Source: Trametes villosa (taxonomy: Eukaryota > Basidiomycota > Agaricomycetes > Polyporales > Polyporaceae). Taken from it: a stretch of DNA of 64,000 nt. Made by a program: the position numbers and the translations under genes. Location of the stretch: NCBI GenBank assembly GCA_002964805.2, contig PUDQ02000010.1, positions 3,224,001 to 3,288,000 on the forward strand. The letters run 5' to 3'. The notes beneath the pieces were generated by a model. That model made no database searches. It worked only from the letters and a program-made list of their open reading frames with translations, and was not told the DNA's origin. The stretch's first letter is position 1. The number at the start of each line of letters is the position of its first letter. Shown one piece after another: positions 62,705 to 64,000 of this stretch.

Positions 62705-64000
62705 CTACGCAGTCAGAATCCGGAATGGGTCGGAGCCGCCCCCCTCGAGGCCCGCAAGGACCGCCTGGCGCACCGCGGCGAGGTAGTCGCCAAGCCGCCG
62801 CCCGGCTTGGCTCGAGAAGTCGTCGTAGAGCCGGTAGCGCGAGTCGGCGACGGTGTTGACGAGCGAGAGCGCGTGCTTGAGGTTTCTGTGAGGAGAAGAG
62901 GGAGTGAGCATGCGAGGCGCGGGTGAGAGATGGGCGGAGGGAGGAGTATGGGCACAAGGTTATCGGGAGGTAAGGGCAGAGGGAAACGTACTCTGGGATG
63001 CGGCTGCGCGAGTTGACGAGCGTCGCGTGGAGGCGGATGATCAGCTCAGGGATGAAGATCTGGCGGATGCGCGCGAGGTCACGGGCACGCTTCACACCTG
63101 TGCAGCCCCCTCAGTCAGCCTTCGGTCTTCAGCGATGGGGCGCAGGAGAGCTTACCGGTGCTGCGCGACTCGGGGTCCGAGACGAGCCAGTCCGTCGTGA
63201 GCAGCTTCACGACCTGCTCGTGCGCCTGCTCGATCAGCGTCTGCAACTCCCCCGCACAACGTCAGCACCACGCATACATCCCAGACGAAAGAGGGGGGAG
63301 AGGCGCACCTTGTAGTCGCTGAGCCACGCGGCGCGCGTGTCCTTGTTCATCTGCGGCTGCTCGAGCGCCTCGCACTCGGTGACGCGCGCGAGCGCGCCCC
63401 ACACGCCGAAGAACTGGCGGTAGTGCATGTACTCCGTCGCCTCCTCCTCGGGCTCGCGCAGCGTGCCGAGCTCCGGCGGGAGCATGTCCAGGAGGAGGCG
63501 CGCTACTTGCACGCGGCCGTGGCCTAGGGGTTGATGTGGGGTCAGGTGTGTGATGCAAGGGAGTTGCAAGGGAGGAGAGATGAGGGGGCGTACCGAGGAA
63601 GTAGCGCAGGATGACGTTGGTCTGCTCGAGCGCAGTGTCGTACGTGCTGTCGAGGAACGTCGTCCACTCGATCGACCGCACGAGCAGCCACTCTGGGTCT
63701 GTCGGGGCTGGCTCCACCCCGCTGATATACGGCAACGGGCCCTTCGTCGGCAGCAATATCTAAATACGTCGATACCGTGAACACAATCATGGTTGTCCAC
63801 GAGAAACAGCGGAGACGTACGGTGAACGCCTTCTCGATCGTCCGCTCAGCGGTGACAATAGCGACACGCTCAATATCGAGCCCATGCTCCCGCGCACGCG
63901 TGAGCGCGAGCCGACGCTCGTTGACATCTGCGGAGAGCTCGAGCGAGGTGAGGAACAGAGCATACCGCTCCACTGCGTTGTCACCGAGCGCCCCGGCGTA
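62705..64000 (-). CDS. NUP107: nucleoporin Nup84/Nup107, C-terminal part (5' end outside window)
   Basis: Component of the Y-shaped Nup107-160 (Nup84) scaffold of the nuclear pore. The minus strand enters at the right edge and runs through several exons: ALFLTSLELSADVNERRLAL, REHGLDIERVAIVTAERTIE, ILLPTKGPLPYISGVEPAP, WLLVRSIEWTTFLDSTYDTA, LEQTNVILRYFLG, EYMHYRQFFGVWGALARVTE, ARDLARIRQIFIPELIIRLH, and after the last intron NLKHALSLVNTVADSRYRLY to FRILTA at stop 62705. The IRQ.FIPELI..LH and NLK.AL.LVN.VAD motifs are characteristic of Nup107 C-termini. The protein is all-helical. The start and N-terminal half are outside the window. Confidence 0.88.

Overview
The window is nuclear DNA of a basidiomycete fungus, most likely an Agaricomycete (mushroom, bracket or wood-decay type). 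The signs are GC-rich coding sequence cut by many 45-70 nt GT-AG introns, class I hydrophobins, F-box/LRR genes, several paralogs of the Agaricomycete-type seven-helix DUF6534 family, a fungal Ezh2, a uricase, a GH28 pectinase and a Nup84/Nup107 gene. Exon structures below were built by hand from splice sites and reading-frame continuity. Family names come from recognised motifs, not from a database search.

Left part (1-16.7 kb): an F-box gene runs off the left edge. It is followed by gene-poor DNA holding a 714-bp element with perfect 33-bp terminal inverted repeats and a 5-bp target duplication, then an intron-containing tRNA-Thr, then a related F-box/LRR gene whose protein ends in a CaaX box. 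Formamidase and uricase, two nitrogen-scavenging enzymes, follow in tandem. Next come the H3K27 methyltransferase Ezh2 (minus) and a second, SMYD-like SET gene (plus), divergent from one 400-bp promoter region, then a small secreted protein of unknown family.

Middle (17-47 kb): a cluster of six DUF6534 membrane-protein paralogs (A, B plus; C, D, E minus; F plus) in different states of preservation. Between them lie an Ost-alpha/TMEM184 transporter and a broken copy of its 3' end, a low-complexity gene, an alpha/beta hydrolase and two nearly identical SAM methyltransferases. On the minus strand the order is methyltransferase-DUF6534 twice in a row, so that unit was duplicated, and a 260-nt identical tract suggests gene conversion. 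A gap-free 39-bp block occurs five times, each on the same strand as, and upstream of, a DUF6534 copy. A fragment of saccharopine reductase (LYS9) marks the right edge of the cluster.

Right part (47-64 kb): two tandem hydrophobins, two tandem paralogs of an unrecognised family with an N-terminal DC-x-CW motif, a GH28 exo-type pectinase with a GC-AG intron, an alkyltransferase-like DNA-repair protein, and a tandem pair of secreted repeat proteins (15-residue IEAPLL repeats, resembling Kex2-processed peptide precursors). The last features are two more tRNA-Thr genes, an F-box-like gene and the 3' part of NUP107. The repeat-peptide pair is the best candidate for an undescribed system. Nothing CRISPR-like, ribosomal or viral was seen.
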